From NCBI RefSeq assembly GCF_004023665.1, contig NZ_SAUF01000001.1:310001-374000 (forward strand): a DNA stretch of 64,000 nt. Direction: 5' to 3'. The notes under the pieces were generated by a model. That model was not told where the DNA came from. It did no database searches and was given only the letters and a program-made list of their open reading frames with translations. Below are positions 28,590 to 37,383 of the stretch, piece by piece. Source of the stretch: Afifella aestuarii (lineage in GTDB: Bacteria > Pseudomonadota > Alphaproteobacteria > Rhizobiales > Afifellaceae). The position numbers were made by a program, and so were the translations under genes. Position 1 is the first letter of the stretch. Each line of letters begins with the position of its first letter.

Positions 28590-28878
28590 CCATCAGACCC
28601 TTCGCCTCGTTGCGTGCGATGAACGAAAACAACGGAAACCCGAACTCGCCAAGGTCGCGCAGCTTCGGAAGGATATGACGTGTCAACATCGATAGCTTGC
28701 CTGCGTCGACGTCCTTGGCGTGTCCGTCGAAGATCACATCGATCCGGATGAGATCGTCGCCGTCGCGACCGCTTTCCTCCCGCACATTGATCTGCACGAT
28801 CCGCATGTCGGCGAGTTCAGTCGCGAACACGTCCTTCACAAGGTTGCGTATGTCGCTGCCCCTGAACTTATGCGGCAT
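28576..28878 (-). CDS. Hypothetical partner of the HEPN-like protein
   Basis: A 100-residue protein not assigned to a family. It begins MPHKFRGSDIRNLVKDVF, then a beta hairpin (IVQINVREESGRDGDDLIRIDVIF), a helix (AGKLSMLTRHILPKLRDLGE) and a C-terminal PLFSFIARNEAKG. The overlap with the HEPN-like gene and their shared promoter side suggest that it is the cognate partner, possibly the antitoxin, but nothing in the sequence proves it. The region upstream (about 28890-28925) is unusually AT-rich and contains TATAGAT as a possible -10. It lies 285 bases from sdhA, beyond the sdhA terminator, so it is transcribed separately from the sdh operon. Confidence 0.6.
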   Translation of the reverse strand: MPHKFRGSDIRNLVKDVFATELADMRIVQINVREESGRDGDDLIRIDVIFDGHAKDVDAGKLSMLTRHILPKLRDLGEFGFPLFSFIARNEAKGLMGEAA

Positions 28879-29111
28879 GGCAAGTAACCTGCACTGACAA
28901 ATATCTATATGTGTACGTTACGCCGTTCTCTAGGCGCCGACAATGAGAAACCCGCGCGACGAAACAGGCTGGCGAAGGGCGGCTGGTCGATATTTGGCTC
29001 GCTCTGCGCCGAATAACTCCGCTTTGCTTGGGCCCCCGCTGACGGATGATCGCGGTCACGCTCGGATGGTGCCGAAGGCCTTCCTGCCGCAGGTAAGCTT
29101 TGCTCTGGCCA

Positions 29112-29138
29112 TAAAAAAGGGGCGCCGGAGCGCCCCTT
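29112..29138 (-). terminator. Intrinsic terminator of the sdh operon
   Basis: On the minus strand AAGGGGCGC, loop TCCG, GCGCCCCTT is followed by a run of T residues. The 9-bp perfect stem and T tract lie about 25 bases after the sdhA stop, ending the sdhCDA transcript before any sdhB gene. Confidence 0.9.
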
Positions 29139-29163
29139 TCGCGAACTTTGATGTCGGGCGGCG

Positions 29164-31023
29164 TCAGTAGACGCGCTTCTTCGGCTCGATATAGGGCACG
29201 TCGTTCGACATCGTGTAGGTGTGCACCGGCCGGTCTTCGAGGCGCACCGTGTGGGCGGCTTCGTCGATGAAGGCGAGGCTGTGCTTCATCCAGTTCTGGT
29301 CGTCGCGCTCCGGGAAATCCTCACGCGCATGGGCGCCGCGGCTTTCGTGCCGGTTGGCGGCCGCTTCCATCGTCACCACCGCCTGGGTGATGAGGTTCTG
29401 GAATTCCATCGTCTCGACGAGATCGCTGTTCCAGATGAGGGAGCGGTCGGTGACGCCGATGTCTTCGGCGCCGCGCCAGACTTCGTCGATCAGCTTGCGG
29501 CCTTCCTCGAGCACCGGGCCGTCGCGGAAGACGGCGCAGTTCGACTGCATCACCTTCTGCATGCGGTCGCGCAGCGCCGCCGTCGGCGTGCCGCCCTTGG
29601 CGTAGCGGGCGCGGTCGAGGCGGGAGAGGGCGAAATCGTCGGAGCCCGCCGGAAGATCCGGATGGCGCTCGCCGGGGCTCACCGTTTCGGCGCAGCGATC
29701 GCCGACGGCCCGTCCGAAGACGACGAGGTCGATGAGCGAGTTGGAGCCGAGGCGGTTGGCGCCGTGGACGGAGACGCAGGCGGCCTCGCCGACGGCCATC
29801 AGGCCCGGCACGACGGTATCGGGATCGCCGCCGACCTTGGTCAGCACTTCACCGTGATAGTTCGTCGGCACGCCGCCCATATTGTAATGGACGGTCGGCA
29901 GGACCGGGATCGGCTCCTTGGTGACGTCGACGCCGGCGAAGATCTTTGCGGTCTCCGAGATGCCCGGCAGGCGCTCGTGCAGGACGGCCGGGTCGAGATG
30001 CTCGAGATGCAGCTCGATATGGTCCTTTTCCTTGCCGACGCCGCGGCCTTCGCGGATCTCGATGGTCATGGCGCGCGAAACGACGTCGCGGGAGGCGAGA
30101 TCCTTCGCGGACGGGGCATAACGCTCCATGAAGCGCTCGCCTTCGGAGTTCGTCAGATAGCCGCCCTCGCCGCGCGAGCCCTCGGTGATGAGGCAGCCGG
30201 CGCCGTAGATTCCGGTCGGGTGGAACTGCACGAATTCCATGTCCTGGAGCGGCAGGCCTGCGCGCAGCACCATGCCGTTGCCGTCGCCGGTGCAGATATG
30301 CGCCGAGGTGCAGGAGAAATAGGCGCGGCCGTAACCGCCGGTCGCCAGAATCGTCTTATGGGCGCGGAAGCGGTGAATGGAGCCGTCTTCCAGGCAGAGC
30401 GCGATGACGCCGCGGCACTGGCCCTCGTCCATGATCAGGTCGATGGCGAAATATTCGATGTAGAATTCCGCCGAATGCTTCAGCGCCTGGCCGTACATGG
30501 TGTGCAGCATGGCGTGGCCGGTACGGTCGGCGGCGGCGCAGGTGCGCTGCGCGGTGCCTTCGCCGAAGCGGGTGGTCATGCCGCCGAAGGGGCGCTGATA
30601 GATCTTGCCCTCTTCGGTGCGCGAGAAGGGCACGCCCCAATGTTCGAGCTCGTAGACGGCTTTGGGCGCGTTGCGGCAGAGATATTCGATGGCGTCCTGG
30701 TCGCCGAGCCAGTCCGACCCTTTGACGGTGTCGTACATGTGCCAGCGCCAGTCGTCCTCGCCCATATTGCCGAGGGCCGCCGAGATGCCGCCCTGGGCGG
30801 CCACCGTGTGCGAGCGGGTCGGGAAGACCTTGCTGATGCAGGCGGTCTTGAGGCCGGCCTGCGAGGCGCCGAGTGCGGCTCTGAGACCCGCGCCGCCCGC
30901 ACCGATGACGACCACGTCGAAGGCATGGTCGATGATCGGATAGGCTTTGCCGTTTTGTTTGGGGGCGCCTGTCGCGCCGTTCGATTGTCCGTTCTGGCCG
31001 TTGGTCGCCAAGTCAGCCTCCAA
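29164..31023 (-). CDS. sdhA: Succinate dehydrogenase flavoprotein subunit
   Basis: SdhA oxidises succinate to fumarate in complex II. The 619-residue product has the FAD dinucleotide motif [14 protein letters not shown], the histidine that carries covalent FAD in [11 protein letters not shown], the catalytic region with HPTGIYGAG and RGEGGYL, and [20 protein letters not shown]. It ends [12 protein letters not shown], as usual. An Asn/Gly/Gln-rich leader of about 30 residues precedes the FAD domain and is not part of the conserved core. The gene overlaps sdhD by 11 bases. A strong terminator follows directly, and no sdhB is present, although in most relatives sdhB comes next; the iron-sulphur subunit must be encoded elsewhere. 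Confidence 0.97.
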   Translation of the reverse strand: MEADLATNGQNGQSNGATGAPKQNGKAYPIIDHAFDVVVIGAGGAGLRAALGASQAGLKTACISKVFPTRSHTVAAQGGISAALGNMGEDDWRWHMYDTVKGSDWLGDQDAIEYLCRNAPKAVYELEHWGVPFSRTEEGKIYQRPFGGMTTRFGEGTAQRTCAAADRTGHAMLHTMYGQALKHSAEFYIEYFAIDLIMDEGQCRGVIALCLEDGSIHRFRAHKTILATGGYGRAYFSCTSAHICTGDGNGMVLRAGLPLQDMEFVQFHPTGIYGAGCLITEGSRGEGGYLTNSEGERFMERYAPSAKDLASRDVVSRAMTIEIREGRGVGKEKDHIELHLEHLDPAVLHERLPGISETAKIFAGVDVTKEPIPVLPTVHYNMGGVPTNYHGEVLTKVGGDPDTVVPGLMAVGEAACVSVHGANRLGSNSLIDLVVFGRAVGDRCAETVSPGERHPDLPAGSDDFALSRLDRARYAKGGTPTAALRDRMQKVMQSNCAVFRDGPVLEEGRKLIDEVWRGAEDIGVTDRSLIWNSDLVETMEFQNLITQAVVTMEAAANRHESRGAHAREDFPERDDQNWMKHSLAFIDEAAHTVRLEDRPVHTYTMSNDVPYIEPKKRVY

Positions 31024-31387
31024 GGGCGATGATCAGGATGGAAAGGATGCCGAGGATGGCCATCCCGTAGGTGAAGAGGGTGTTGGCGAGATAGCTCAGC
31101 ACCTTCAGACCTTCGTGGTGGATGTAATCCTCGATCACCGATTCCATGCCGATGCGCATGTGCAGGGAAAGATTGAAGGTGAGGCCGATGAGGATCGCCG
31201 CGATGAAGGGATTGGCGACGCGGTCATGGGCCGTCTGGTAATCCGCCCCGATGAGCGAGGCGAGGATCAAGAGGAAGGCGAGAACCAGCGGGATGTTGGC
31301 GAAAGCCGTGATCCGCTGCTGCATGAAATGGCCGGTGCCCTCCTTGGCGGAGCCGCGGCCGCGGGCTTTTGCAAGCGGTGTGCGCAT
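31013..31387 (-). CDS. sdhD: Succinate dehydrogenase membrane anchor subunit
   Basis: A 124-residue hydrophobic anchor protein with three transmembrane helices at about 37-55, 65-85 and 98-120. The [23 protein letters not shown] segment and [24 protein letters not shown] are typical of the SdhD branch; the [15 protein letters not shown] histidine region contributes to haem b and quinone binding. It follows sdhC by 12 bases and overlaps sdhA, so the three genes are co-transcribed. A charged stretch of 15-20 residues precedes the first helix. Confidence 0.93.
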   Translation of the reverse strand: MRTPLAKARGRGSAKEGTGHFMQQRITAFANIPLVLAFLLILASLIGADYQTAHDRVANPFIAAILIGLTFNLSLHMRIGMESVIEDYIHHEGLKVLSYLANTLFTYGMAILGILSILIIALGG

Positions 31388-31399
31388 GACGGGGCCTTT

Positions 31400-31795
31400 C
31401 TAGAGGGCGAGGAGGATGACGATCCACAAGAGCGCGGTGAGGCCGACGGAGCCAGCGAGCGAAGCCCAGGCGAGCTTCTGCGTCACCGGCTTCTCGTAGC
31501 CCGCGCCCGTGTCCCAGATGAAATGGCGGATGGCGCCCATCAGATGCTGCATGAGCACCCAGGTGTAGCCGAAGAGGACCAGCCAGCCGAAGGGCGAGCC
31601 GAAAAACCAGGTCGCCCAGCCATAGGCTTCCGGCCCCAAAGCGAGGGCGACGATCCAGCCAATGAAGAAAAGCGAGCCGATATAAAGGCCGATGCCGGTG
31701 ATGCGGTGCAAGATCGAGGTGACCATGGTGATCGGCCAGCGGTAGATCTGCGTGAAGGGCGACAGCGGTCGCTGTCGTTCAGTCAAATCTTTCAT
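31400..31795 (-). CDS. sdhC: Succinate dehydrogenase cytochrome b556 subunit
   Basis: A 131-residue SdhC with the family signatures RPLSPFTQIYRWPITMVTSILHRITGIGL near the N-terminus and HLMGAIRHFIWDTG, whose histidine is the haem ligand. Three transmembrane helices are seen at about 35-57, 68-90 and 108-128. It is the first gene of the sdhCDA transcript. The 163 bases upstream hold a pair of palindromic octamers (31863-31879), discussed separately, that may regulate the operon. Confidence 0.95.
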   Translation of the reverse strand: MKDLTERQRPLSPFTQIYRWPITMVTSILHRITGIGLYIGSLFFIGWIVALALGPEAYGWATWFFGSPFGWLVLFGYTWVLMQHLMGAIRHFIWDTGAGYEKPVTQKLAWASLAGSVGLTALLWIVILLAL

Positions 31796-31862
31796 CGAAC
31801 GCTCCTTGGCCCCTTCATAACGTGCCGATCCTGCGTTGCAAACGCGTCGGTCGGATAATGCT

Positions 31863-31879
31863 CATGCATGCCATGCATG
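31863..31879. promoter_or_regulatory. Paired CATGCATG palindromes upstream of sdhC
   Basis: Two copies of the self-complementary octamer CATGCATG are separated by a single C, so the 17 bases form both a direct and an inverted repeat. They lie 68 bases upstream of the sdhC start in the only gap between DUF1737 and sdhC, a plausible operator position. Confidence 0.45.
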
Positions 31880-31958
31880 CGACGAATGGCTTTGCACCGG
31901 CGCGGGAAAGCAAACTCCGCCGCGCCAAGACATGCTGTGCTCTTTGCGCGGCCGTTCA

Positions 31959-32177
31959 TCAATAGTCGCTCAAGCGAAAATTCTCAGCGGTACTTTCGGC
32001 CTGCCAGTCGCCGTCGGCCTCCTTGACGATCGCCTGGGCGCAGATCGTGCGCTTCGCCTCCGTGTCGAAGGTGAGGGCGGGCGAGCCGTGCAATTGCCAG
32101 CCGGCGTTGAGGGCGGCGGAGACGCGCTTGCAGAAGGCGGCGTCGTCGGGGCCGGTGAGAAGACGGTAGAGCTTCAT
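31959..32177 (-). CDS. DUF1737 domain-containing protein
   Basis: A 72-residue protein: MKLYRLLTGPDDAAFCKRVSAALNAGWQLHGSPALTFD. This is the DUF1737 pattern (YRLLTGxDDxxFCxRVxxxLxxGWxLxGxPxxxxxxxG). Its start codon overlaps the stop of the CitE-like gene as ATGA, so the two are translationally coupled. A longer open frame exists upstream, but it lies inside the CitE-like gene in another frame and has no conservation. The family has no known function, and its repeated linkage to citE and sdh in Rhizobiales suggests a role near central carbon metabolism. Confidence 0.9.
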   Translation of the reverse strand: MKLYRLLTGPDDAAFCKRVSAALNAGWQLHGSPALTFDTEAKRTICAQAIVKEADGDWQAESTAENFRLSDY

Positions 32178-33043
32178 GCTGGATCTCTGTCGGCGATTGC
32201 ACGCGCTCTGGCAAGCAGGCTTTCCGCGACATGTAAATGCAGCCTTTCGACCATGCGCCCTTCGATGCCGATGGCGCCCTTGCCGGCATGTTCCGGGCGG
32301 GCGAAGGCTTCGACGATCGCCTCGGCTTCGGCGATCTCTTCGGCGCTCGGGGCGAAGATGCGGTTCGCCGTGTCGATCTGGCGGGGATGGATGAGGCTCT
32401 TGCCGTCGAAGCCGAGGGCGCGCGCCTGTTCGCATTCCGCTTCAAGGCGGGCGTCGTCGCCGAAATCGTTCAGGACGCCGTCGATGGCGACGAGCCCATA
32501 GGCGCGGGCGGCGGCGACGACGCTCATCATCCAGGGCAGGAAGGCGCCGCGGTCCTGGGCCGGACGCACACCCGTCTCCTTGGCGAGATCGTTGAGGCCG
32601 AGGACGACGCCTTTGAGCGGCAGTTTTTCGGACGAGGAGGCGATGTCCGCGAGGTTGAGGAGCGCCTTCGGCGTTTCGATCATCGCCCAGAGCGAGATGC
32701 GGTCGAGCGCGTCGGCCTGGTCGAGGGCGTCGGCGACGCGCTCCAGATCGGCCGCGCTCTCGACTTTCGGGATGAGGAGACCCTCAGGGCGCGCGGCAAG
32801 CGCGGCGAGAAGATCCTCCGTCGCCCATTCGCTCGCAAGACCGTTGATGCGCACGATGACGGGCGCGGAAAAAGGCTCGGTGAGCGCCTCGCGCAGGGCC
32901 TCGCGGGCGTCTTCCTTGCTGTCGGGGGCGACGGCGTCTTCGAGATCGACGATGATGGCGTCAGCGGCAAGGCCGCGCGCCTTGGCGAGCGCCCGGGGCT
33001 TGTCGGCCGGAACGTAAATGAGCGAGCGGAAGACAGGCGGCAT
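32174..33043 (-). CDS. HpcH/HpaI aldolase / CitE-like CoA ester lyase
   Basis: A 289-residue TIM-barrel protein of the CitE/malyl-CoA lyase family. Visible signatures are RSLIYVPADKPRALAKA at the start, DLEDAVAP with metal-binding acid residues, VRINGLAS, IPKVESAADLERV, LWAMIETPKALLNL and the late GKSLIHPRQI. Such enzymes cleave or form C-C bonds in CoA thioesters, such as malyl-CoA, citramalyl-CoA or beta-methylmalyl-CoA; the exact substrate cannot be told from motifs. It leads an apparent transcript with DUF1737 and perhaps sdhCDA. No citD/citF partners are present, so it is not a citrate lyase subunit. Confidence 0.87.
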   Translation of the reverse strand: MPPVFRSLIYVPADKPRALAKARGLAADAIIVDLEDAVAPDSKEDAREALREALTEPFSAPVIVRINGLASEWATEDLLAALAARPEGLLIPKVESAADLERVADALDQADALDRISLWAMIETPKALLNLADIASSSEKLPLKGVVLGLNDLAKETGVRPAQDRGAFLPWMMSVVAAARAYGLVAIDGVLNDFGDDARLEAECEQARALGFDGKSLIHPRQIDTANRIFAPSAEEIAEAEAIVEAFARPEHAGKGAIGIEGRMVERLHLHVAESLLARARAIADRDPA

Positions 33044-33144
33044 GGGTCGTCTCCGAGAATTTTGTCCGGTTGGATGAGGGGCAGCAGTCCGGCCGGCGGG
33101 TGCGGCCCGCGATCAGTCCCGAGCCGCGCGCGAGATGGCGGGCC

Positions 33145-34026
33145 TCAGCGGGTCGGGACCGGCTCGTCGCTGCGGTAATCGTAGAAGCCGCGACCCGCCT
33201 TGCGGCCGAGCCAGCCGGCCTCGACATATTTCACCAGAAGCGGGCAGGGGCGGTATTTGGAATCGGCGAGGCCCTCGTAGAGCATCTGCATGATCGACAG
33301 GCAGGTATCGAGACCGATGAAATCGGCAAGCTGCAAGGGGCCCATCGGATGGTGTGCGCCGAGCCGCATCGCCGTGTCGATCGCCTCCACATTGCCGACG
33401 CCTTCATAGAGCGTATAGATCGCTTCGTTGATCATCGGCATCAGGATGCGGTTGACCATGAAGGCGGGAAAATCTTCCGCCACCGCGATCTTCTTGCCGA
33501 GCGAGGTGACGAAGCGCTTCGCCTCCTCGAAGGTGGAATCTTCCGTCGCGATGCCGCGTACGAGCTCGGCGAGCTCCATCACCGGCACCGGATTCATGAA
33601 ATGCATGCCGATGAAGCGTTCGGCGCGGTCGGTGGCGGCAGCGAGCCGGGTGATCGAAATCGACGAGGTGTTGGTGGCGATCATCGCCTCCGGATCGAGG
33701 ATCGGACAGACCTCGGCGAAGACCTTGCGCTTCACCGCCTCGTCTTCCGTTGCCGCCTCGATGAGAAGATCGGCCGGGGCCAATCCTTCGACGCCCTTGG
33801 CGGGACGCACGCGGGCGAGCGCCGCCTGACGCTCTTCTTCGCTGATGCGGCCGGAGGTGCGCTGGCGGGCGAGCGTGCCTTCGAGCGTGGCAAGCCCCGC
33901 CTGCAGCCGATCCGGCGAATTGTCGTGCAGAATCACATCGTAACCGGCCAAAGCGCAGACATGGGCAATGCCTGCGCCCATCTGGCCTGCACCGACTATG
34001 GCGACCGTTTTGATCTCATCCGCCAT
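33145..34026 (-). CDS. hbd: 3-hydroxybutyryl-CoA dehydrogenase
   Basis: A 293-residue L-3-hydroxyacyl-CoA dehydrogenase. The NAD-binding site is VAIVGAGQMGAGIAHVCALAGYDV; the catalytic region has ERFIGMHFMNPVPVMELAELVRG, with the catalytic His in GMHFMNP; and NRILMPMINEAIYTLYEGVG and HHPMGPLQLADFIGLDT follow. It interconverts acetoacetyl-CoA and 3-hydroxybutyryl-CoA in fatty acid, PHB or butyrate metabolism. It follows etfA after 150 bases that contain a strong hairpin, so its expression relative to etfBA may be attenuated. The etfB-etfA-hbd order is typical of Rhizobiales. Confidence 0.95.
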   Translation of the reverse strand: MADEIKTVAIVGAGQMGAGIAHVCALAGYDVILHDNSPDRLQAGLATLEGTLARQRTSGRISEEERQAALARVRPAKGVEGLAPADLLIEAATEDEAVKRKVFAEVCPILDPEAMIATNTSSISITRLAAATDRAERFIGMHFMNPVPVMELAELVRGIATEDSTFEEAKRFVTSLGKKIAVAEDFPAFMVNRILMPMINEAIYTLYEGVGNVEAIDTAMRLGAHHPMGPLQLADFIGLDTCLSIMQMLYEGLADSKYRPCPLLVKYVEAGWLGRKAGRGFYDYRSDEPVPTR

Positions 34027-34115
34027 GGATCATCTCTGTTGCTGGCGCTTGCGTTGAATATTGAACAAGCTTCGGGAAAGGGGAAGTGGTGCGTCGCAAC
34101 ATTTTCCGTGTTGAA

Positions 34116-34147
34116 ACGGGCCCTTCTCGACGCAGGGAAGGGCCCGT
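34116..34147 (-). terminator. Terminator or attenuator between etfA and hbd
   Basis: On the minus strand ACGGGCCCTTC and GAAGGGCCCGT form a perfect 11-bp stem with a 10-base loop, followed by a short TT-rich stretch (TTCAAC). It lies 30 bases after the etfA stop and could end or reduce transcription before hbd. Confidence 0.6.
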
Positions 34148-34176
34148 CACTGAAGGTTACGGGGCCACGATCTAGA

Positions 34177-35121
34177 TCACGCGCCGGCCTTGTCGAGTTC
34201 GGCGGTGAGTTCCGGCAGGGCCGTGAACAGATCTGCGACGAGGCCGTAATCGGCGACCTGGAAGATCGGCGCCTCCTCGTCCTTGTTGATCGCCACGATG
34301 ACTTTGGAATCCTTCATGCCGGCCAGGTGCTGGATGGCGCCGGAGATGCCGCAGGCGATGTAGAGATCCGGGGCCACGATCTTGCCGGTCTGGCCGACCT
34401 GCCAGTCGTTGGGGGCATAGCCCGCATCGACCGCGGCCCGGCTTGCGCCGACCGCCGCGCCGAGCTTGTCGGCGAAGGGAAGCATCACCTCGTCGAACTT
34501 TTCCTTGGAGCCGAGAGCCCGTCCGCCGGAGACGATGATCTTGGCGGCGGCGAGCTCCGGGCGTTCGCTTTCCTGGATCTTGGCGCTGACATAGCGCGAT
34601 TTGCCAGGATCGGCTGGGGCCGACACCGTCTCGATCGGCGCTTCGCCGCCCGCTTCGGCCGCCTGGAAGGCGGAGGTGCGCACCGTGACGACTTTCCTGG
34701 CGTCTTTCGCCTTCACCGTCTGGATGGCGTTGCCGGCATAGATCGGGCGCTTGAAGGTGTCGGACGCCACGACCTCGATGATGTCGGAAACCTGCATCAC
34801 GTCGAGGAGAGCGGCGACGCGCGGCATGACGTTCTTGCCGCTCGTCGTGGCGGGGGCGAGGACGGCGTCGTAATCGCCGGCAAGGCCCGTGATCAGATCC
34901 GCCATCGGCTCGGCGAGATGATGGGCGAGCGCCTCGTCTTCGGCGAGAAGCACCTTGGCGACGCCCGCAAGCTTCGCCGTCTCTTCGGCCGCCGGGCGCG
35001 CATCCTTGCCGGCCACGAGAATGTGAACGTCGCCGCCCATTTCCCTGGCGGCGGTGAGTGCCTTGGCGGTCGCCTCGTTGAGGCTCTGATTGTCGTGTTC
35101 TGCGACGAGTAGAATGGTCAT
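34177..35121 (-). CDS. etfA: Electron transfer flavoprotein, alpha subunit
   Basis: A 314-residue FAD-containing ETF alpha subunit that passes electrons from acyl-CoA dehydrogenases to ETF-quinone oxidoreductase. The N-terminal domain begins [22 protein letters not shown]; the C-terminal FAD domain has [41 protein letters not shown] and [19 protein letters not shown]. The length is normal. It follows etfB after 11 bases and is surely co-transcribed with it. Confidence 0.97.
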   Translation of the reverse strand: MTILLVAEHDNQSLNEATAKALTAAREMGGDVHILVAGKDARPAAEETAKLAGVAKVLLAEDEALAHHLAEPMADLITGLAGDYDAVLAPATTSGKNVMPRVAALLDVMQVSDIIEVVASDTFKRPIYAGNAIQTVKAKDARKVVTVRTSAFQAAEAGGEAPIETVSAPADPGKSRYVSAKIQESERPELAAAKIIVSGGRALGSKEKFDEVMLPFADKLGAAVGASRAAVDAGYAPNDWQVGQTGKIVAPDLYIACGISGAIQHLAGMKDSKVIVAINKDEEAPIFQVADYGLVADLFTALPELTAELDKAGA

Positions 35122-35132
35122 TTCGCGATCCC

Positions 35133-35882
35133 TCAGAGTACGCCCGCTTCGTTCTTGAGCTTTTCGACGAGTTCGGCCGGGGAACCCACCATGACACCGG
35201 CCTGGCGCTTGGCCGGCTCGCGCGTCTCCACGACTTCGAGACGCGGAGAGAGGTCGACGCCGTAATCGTCGGCCGTCTTTGTGTCGATCGGCTTCTTCTT
35301 CGCCTTCATGATGTTGGGAAGCGAGGCGTAGCGCGGCTGGTTGAGGCGCAGATCGGCCGTCACCACCGCCGGCAGAGCGATCGAGAGGGTCTCAAGACCG
35401 CCATCGATCTCGCGGGTGACTTCCGCTTCCTCGCCCTTGATCTGAAGCTCTTTCAGGAAGGTGCCCTGCGACCAGCCGAGAAGCGCCGAAAGCATCTGGC
35501 CCGTCTGATTGCAATCGTCGTCGATCGCCTGCTTGCCCATGATGACGAGGCCGGGCGCCTCGGCCTCGACGATGGCCTTCAGGATCTTGGCGACGGCGAG
35601 CGGCTCCACCGTGCCTTCCGCCTGGACGAGGATGCCGCGATCGGCCCCCATGGCGAGCGCCGTGCGGATCGTCTCCTGCGCCTGCGAGGGACCGACGGAG
35701 ACGATGACGATCTCCTCCGCGCTGCCCGCCTCTTTGAGGCGAATGGCTTCTTCGACCGCGATCTCGTCGAAGGGGTTCATCGACATCTTCACATTGGCGA
35801 GGTCGACACCGGAGCCATCGGCCTTGACGCGCGCCTTCACATTGTAATCGAGCACCCGCTTGACCGGGACGAGAACTTTCAT
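35133..35882 (-). CDS. etfB: Electron transfer flavoprotein, beta subunit
   Basis: A 249-residue ETF beta subunit that binds AMP and completes the ETF heterodimer. Family marks are [20 protein letters not shown] at the start, [17 protein letters not shown], the AMP-binding segment [22 protein letters not shown], and the [30 protein letters not shown] recognition loop. It is the first gene of etfBA. In many Rhizobiales the cobalamin adenosyltransferase gene lies directly upstream; here about 3.5 kb containing msrA, ynfA, the Fic module and a rhomboid gene separates them. Confidence 0.97.
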   Translation of the reverse strand: MKVLVPVKRVLDYNVKARVKADGSGVDLANVKMSMNPFDEIAVEEAIRLKEAGSAEEIVIVSVGPSQAQETIRTALAMGADRGILVQAEGTVEPLAVAKILKAIVEAEAPGLVIMGKQAIDDDCNQTGQMLSALLGWSQGTFLKELQIKGEEAEVTREIDGGLETLSIALPAVVTADLRLNQPRYASLPNIMKAKKKPIDTKTADDYGVDLSPRLEVVETREPAKRQAGVMVGSPAELVEKLKNEAGVL

Positions 35883-36059
35883 CAGGCAACCTCCGTTGTT
35901 TGCCCCCGGTTAGCGTTGCTCACCGACGGTGGCAAGAGAGCGCACCCCAAAGTTTCCGTTAACGTCAGCCTCCGTTCGTGCGTCAAAGCCGCGTGAGGCG
36001 CCTCGTCGCAGGCGGCGGGCTGCACCATATCGGTGCCAGGACGCTCGTGAGGTTTTGTC

Positions 36060-36731
36060 ATGAAAGCCATTTTTGCTGTCGCCGCAGCTTTCGCCATGCT
36101 TGCCCTCGCACCCGCCGCCGGGGCGCAGGAGAAGGCGGGCCAAGCAAAAGGGGGCCAAGACACCGCCATCTTCGCCGGCGGCTGTTTCTGGTGCGTGGAG
36201 GCCGATTTCGACAAGGTGCCGGGGGTGAAGGAGACGATTTCCGGCTTCACCGGCGGGGATCTTCGCAATCCGACCTATCATCAGGTCTCTGCCGGCGGCA
36301 CCGGCCACAAAGAGGCGGTGAAGATCACCTACGATCCGAATGTCGTCAGCTATGAAAAGCTTCTCGACGTCTTCTGGCATTCCGTCGATCCGACCGATGC
36401 GGGCGGGCAGTTCTGCGACCGCGGCGACAGCTACACGACGGCGATTTTTGCGCTCAACGACAAGCAGCTTGCCGCGGCAAAGGCCTCCAAGACGGCGACC
36501 GAAAAAGAGCTCGGCCAGAAAATCGTCACGGAGATCGAGAAGGCCGGGGAATTCTGGCCGGCCGAGGCCTATCACCAGAACTATTACAAGAGCGATGAGC
36601 GCATCCTGTCGCGCTTCGGCTACGTCACCAAGGCCTATGCCTATAAGGGCTACCGGGAAGGCTGCGGCCGCGACCAGCGGCTGAAGCAATTGTGGGGCGC
36701 CGACTATCACCGCGGCATTCCGCAGAGTTGA
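36060..36731 (+). CDS. msrA: Peptide-methionine (S)-S-oxide reductase, exported
   Basis: A 223-residue MsrA that reduces methionine-S-sulfoxide in proteins. A signal peptide (MKAIFAVAAAFAMLALAPAAGA) marks it as periplasmic. The active-site motif GGCFWCVEADF contains the catalytic Cys, followed by GFTGGDLRNPTYHQVSAGGTGHKEAVKI and the HSVDPTDAGGQFCDRGDSYTTAIF substrate-binding segment. A Cys near the C-terminus (YREGCGRDQ) may act in resolution. The gene is divergent from etfB, with 177 bases between starts, and appears monocistronic. Confidence 0.95.
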   Translation: MKAIFAVAAAFAMLALAPAAGAQEKAGQAKGGQDTAIFAGGCFWCVEADFDKVPGVKETISGFTGGDLRNPTYHQVSAGGTGHKEAVKITYDPNVVSYEKLLDVFWHSVDPTDAGGQFCDRGDSYTTAIFALNDKQLAAAKASKTATEKELGQKIVTEIEKAGEFWPAEAYHQNYYKSDERILSRFGYVTKAYAYKGYREGCGRDQRLKQLWGADYHRGIPQS

Positions 36732-36782
36732 TGGAAAGCTGATGGGGAGCTGAGCGGCGCAGACGGGTTTTGAAGGCCGGGT

Positions 36783-37121
36783 TCAGGGCGCCCGCGGGCC
36801 GAGAAGGATGACGGCCGTGCCGAGAAGGCAGATCGCGGCGCCCGTCACGTCCCAGCGGTCAGGTCTCAGCCCTTCGACGCTCCACAGCCACAGGAGCGAG
36901 GCGGCGATATAGACGCCGCCATAGGCGGCATAAGCGCGCCCGGCCGCATCCGTCTCAACGAAGGTCAGCGCCGAGGCGAAGACGAGCAAAGCGACGAGGC
37001 CCGGCGCCAGCCACCAGACCGATCGGTCGAGCCGAAGCCAGGCCCAGAAGGCGAAGCAGCCGGCGATCTCGGCAATCGCCGCGACGGCATAGGCGAGAGC
37101 GGTTTGCAAACGGGGCTCCAT
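36783..37121 (-). CDS. ynfA: YnfA family membrane protein (UPF0060)
   Basis: A 112-residue membrane protein from the ATG at 37121, the typical length for YnfA. Four helices are visible, with the signature [20 protein letters not shown] near the start and [24 protein letters not shown] in the second half. Family members resemble small multidrug resistance exporters, but transport by this protein is only an inference. The frame extends 29 codons further upstream without conservation, and the ribosome site at 37121 is poor, so the start is slightly uncertain. It converges with msrA. Confidence 0.9.
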   Translation of the reverse strand: MEPRLQTALAYAVAAIAEIAGCFAFWAWLRLDRSVWWLAPGLVALLVFASALTFVETDAAGRAYAAYGGVYIAASLLWLWSVEGLRPDRWDVTGAAICLLGTAVILLGPRAP

Positions 37122-37383
37122 TTCAGATGACGGTGCGGTGGCATAGCCGACCGGCAAAGGAGGGCCAAACCGCGGAAAGTCAGAGGGGCGATCGGCGCGC
37201 TTCGTCAAATCTTCCGGACCAAGAGAGCCACAAATATATCTGCGGCTCTCATTCCTCTTTTTAGTGGGTTATCGGGCCTCTCTTGGCGGGGTATCGGGGC
37301 GCCAATTCCGGCCTTGGAAGGCTTATCGCCTTTCCCTTTTTCGGCTGCATTGTGCTATTCTCTCGACGCGAGGAGTTTCAACT

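Noticed and set aside
29221..31032. A 603-codon open frame antisense to sdhA
   Set aside because: sdhA is certain on the other strand, and the antisense protein has no recognisable domain.
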